Positions 61,967 through 64,000 of a stretch of 64,000 nucleotides of DNA are shown here, piece after piece. A program made the translations under genes and the position numbers. Position 1 is the stretch's first letter. Every line of letters starts with the position of its first letter. Source of the stretch: Otis tarda (lineage: Eukaryota > Chordata > Aves > Otidiformes > Otididae); NCBI GenBank assembly GCA_026413225.1, contig CM048552.1, forward strand, positions 190,250,053-190,314,052. The letters are read 5' to 3'. The notes below the pieces were generated by a model. That model was not told where the DNA came from, ran no database searches, and saw nothing but the letters and a program-made list of their open reading frames with translations.

Positions 61967-64000
61967 ACATATTAGAAATATATTGCTTTAATCCATTCGT
62001 GGCAGTTTGTGTGAACCTCTCATCTCAGTTTAACATTCAGTAGATTTTAAAAGTGATGTTAGGTTGACCTTCTTTCTTACGGGACATTATAGACCATCAC
62101 TTTTGTTTGCCAGTGCTTTCACTTCTAGATACAGGTGAAGCATTTTGACAGTAGTTGCTGTCTTCTCACTGATACCTCTGCTCAGCGGGTATTGTTCATA
62201 GCTTTGTGCTCTCGTTAAGGCTGCCTCTTCGTGGGGTTAGGCAGTTGAAACGAAAAGTGAGTAACACAAATGCATGTTGAATAATTCTGCATACAACAAA
62301 TAGGTACAATATCAGCAGCTCTATTTCACCTACATCTTGGTCTGAAGTAAGGTAGTTTATGCAGAGAAGTCTTGTTCTTTGTTATGGCTATTACCACAGG
62401 GAAGAGCTAGTTTCAGCTGGAGATTGCATTGCAAAAATAGCGGGGGCGAAGAGGAAAGGAATAGGAAGAGGGGTGTGTGGAGGGCTTACTGTTAAATTTC
62501 TGGTTCCTGCATCTAAGTGTCTACACCTGAAATACCAGTGATTAGCTTGCGTTAAACTTTGGAGGAAAAAAGTTTATGTGTGTGCCTCCAAAAAATTCAG
62601 TAGAGTCTTGCAGAAAGTTGTGTTACCTTGCCATTAGTAAGACTAGAGAGAATTATTCACTTTCTCCTCATTCATCTTTTTTAGACTTCTGCCAGGAAGT
62701 GAACTGCAAACATGATTTTCACTTTGCCAGCAGTTTTTAAAATAGCTGCCTTTTCCATCCTCTTTTGATTTTAAAAGAAATCAGTCTGAGATGTCTTAGA
62801 TACTTTTTTTTTTTAAATTCAGCATTATAAATAGTACTCCGGTATGAGTCAGTGCTTTGATATCTGCCTTTTATAAACTCCTTACCTTACTTAGAAAAGA
62901 GCAAAACTGAATTTACCATGTCATGGATGCAGACTTGATGCTGAGGGCTGAGCAGTTCCAGGTGATTTGTTAACAGGCCCTTATAATAACCTTATAATAA
63001 CAAAAGAGGTTTTAACTGAAAGTTAATTTCAAGGACTGTTTAATAGCGTTACAGGAAAATGAAGAGATGAAGGTGTCCCATGGGGCCCTTCCAAGTAAGC
63101 TTGTGGTAGGTGTGAGCTGTGTGGTGGATCAGAGGCAGAGGACTGTAAGGGCAGGGGGACTTTTAGGGTGGATGTACCGTATAATTACGTGACTGTAACC
63201 TGTGATGGTGCTGCTTTTCCCTTTGTGGTTTTATGGATGAGTCATCAGTTTCAAACGTGAAAATCAGATACTGATTGAAAAGCTAGGAAAATTTAAAAAA
63301 AAAAAAAAAAGCACCTGATCTTCAGTTTTTCAAGCTAGCTGTCCCCCAGCATAGATGATTTGCATTTCTGTGCATGACCTGAGCGCCACAGGCTTACCAA
63401 ACTGTAAATTACTATCAAAAGCATAACATGGTTATAGCAACTGACATTTAGGTTTTCCTTGCTCTTGAGTATACTAATATCTGGGCTAGAAAATTATGAT
63501 CCTTCATGTTAGCTGGCTTTCTCAGCTAATAATGATCTGTGTTGTGCTTTGCAAAATAAAACAGCTTCATTATGGGCTTAAGTGCTGCTGCCCAGAATAG
63601 TTTGCCCTCCTGGTTAGAGCACTTTCCTGAGGAAAGGGAAATATTTCCTTTAACCATTAGGATGATGCTTGTCTACTACCTTTGATGATTAAAAAGTACT
63701 CTCTTGTTTCTTTTCTCTTATGGAAAGGCTTTGGCTTGTGGATGAATGCTTGAAGCGAAGCATTTAAGACTAGCAGAGGTGGTATTTAAGGTACATCCTT
63801 CCCCCTAGTTCTTAATGTTTCCTGTTAATTGCTCAGATACTCCATGGAGTGCATTTGGTCGTTTCAGACTCTGTTCCTGAGAGATCTGATGAAGTACTGT
63901 AGAGATATCACGTAGAGACTTCTACTGTTTCTACTCTGGAAGATGCGTGCCTCATTAGTCTTGGCCAAGGTTTTGCTTTTCTTGAGTACATCTGAGGTTG
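61967..64000 (+). other. DCLK1: DCLK1 intron, right end of the window
   Basis: No exon, RNA gene or interspersed repeat was recognised. It holds an 11-bp tandem duplication, CTTATAATAAC, at 62980-63001 and an A16 run at 63295-63310. The intron continues beyond the window. Confidence 0.7.

Noticed and set aside
1-64000. CRISPR array, phage, operon, rRNA, or a new multi-gene defence system.
   Set aside because: No regularly spaced repeats, no compact gene clusters, and clear vertebrate hallmarks throughout (splice sites, CR1, LTR).

Overview
The window is vertebrate nuclear DNA, almost certainly from a bird. It is AT-rich, non-coding and repeat-poor. Nearly every recognisable interspersed repeat is a CR1-type LINE, several ending in the ATTCTATG octamers seen at avian CR1 3' ends. 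One solo ERVL-like LTR with a perfect 5-bp target-site duplication is also present. There are no bacterial-style operons, CRISPR arrays, tRNAs or rRNAs.

The only confidently functional coding sequence is one exon at 6511-6857 (+). It encodes 115 residues: the linker after the first doublecortin domain and the first part of the second one. Its residues fit DCLK1 (doublecortin-like kinase 1) better than DCX or DCLK2. The window is therefore read as the end of one DCLK1 intron (1-6510), the exon, and over 57 kb of the next intron (6858-64000). I searched by eye for the expected following exon (the FGDDD...ACGPEKF part of the domain) and did not find it.

Layout: 1-6510, intron with a CR1 fragment (-) near 4.1-4.9 kb; 6511-6857, DCLK1 exon; 6858-24420, quiet intron; 24421-25391, CR1 (+) with a damaged reverse transcriptase; 25392-42900, quiet intron with one old CR1 tail at 33.8 kb; 42900-47490, a LINE graveyard with one ancient CR1-clade LINE in minus orientation, a younger CR1 (-) beside its 5' side, and another ancient LINE in plus orientation; 51511-52667, solo ERVL-like LTR; 53598-54472 and 56463-59214, two closely similar young CR1 copies (+), the second retaining most of the endonuclease and the whole reverse transcriptase core but broken by frameshifts and a 32-bp deletion; 61810-61966, a last CR1 tail; the rest is intron.

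No new multi-gene system is visible. The most interesting leads are: an antisense, gene-like but broken arrangement at 55.2-56.1 kb between the two young CR1 copies (weak CCCH-like motif, splice-like junctions, AATAAA overlapping the stop); a two-frame charged coding-like patch at 39.4-39.7 kb; a hairpin plus T14 run at 14.8 kb; a pair of RFX X-box-like sites at 25.8 kb; and several stretches that look like candidate conserved intronic elements. All of these are inferences to be tested.
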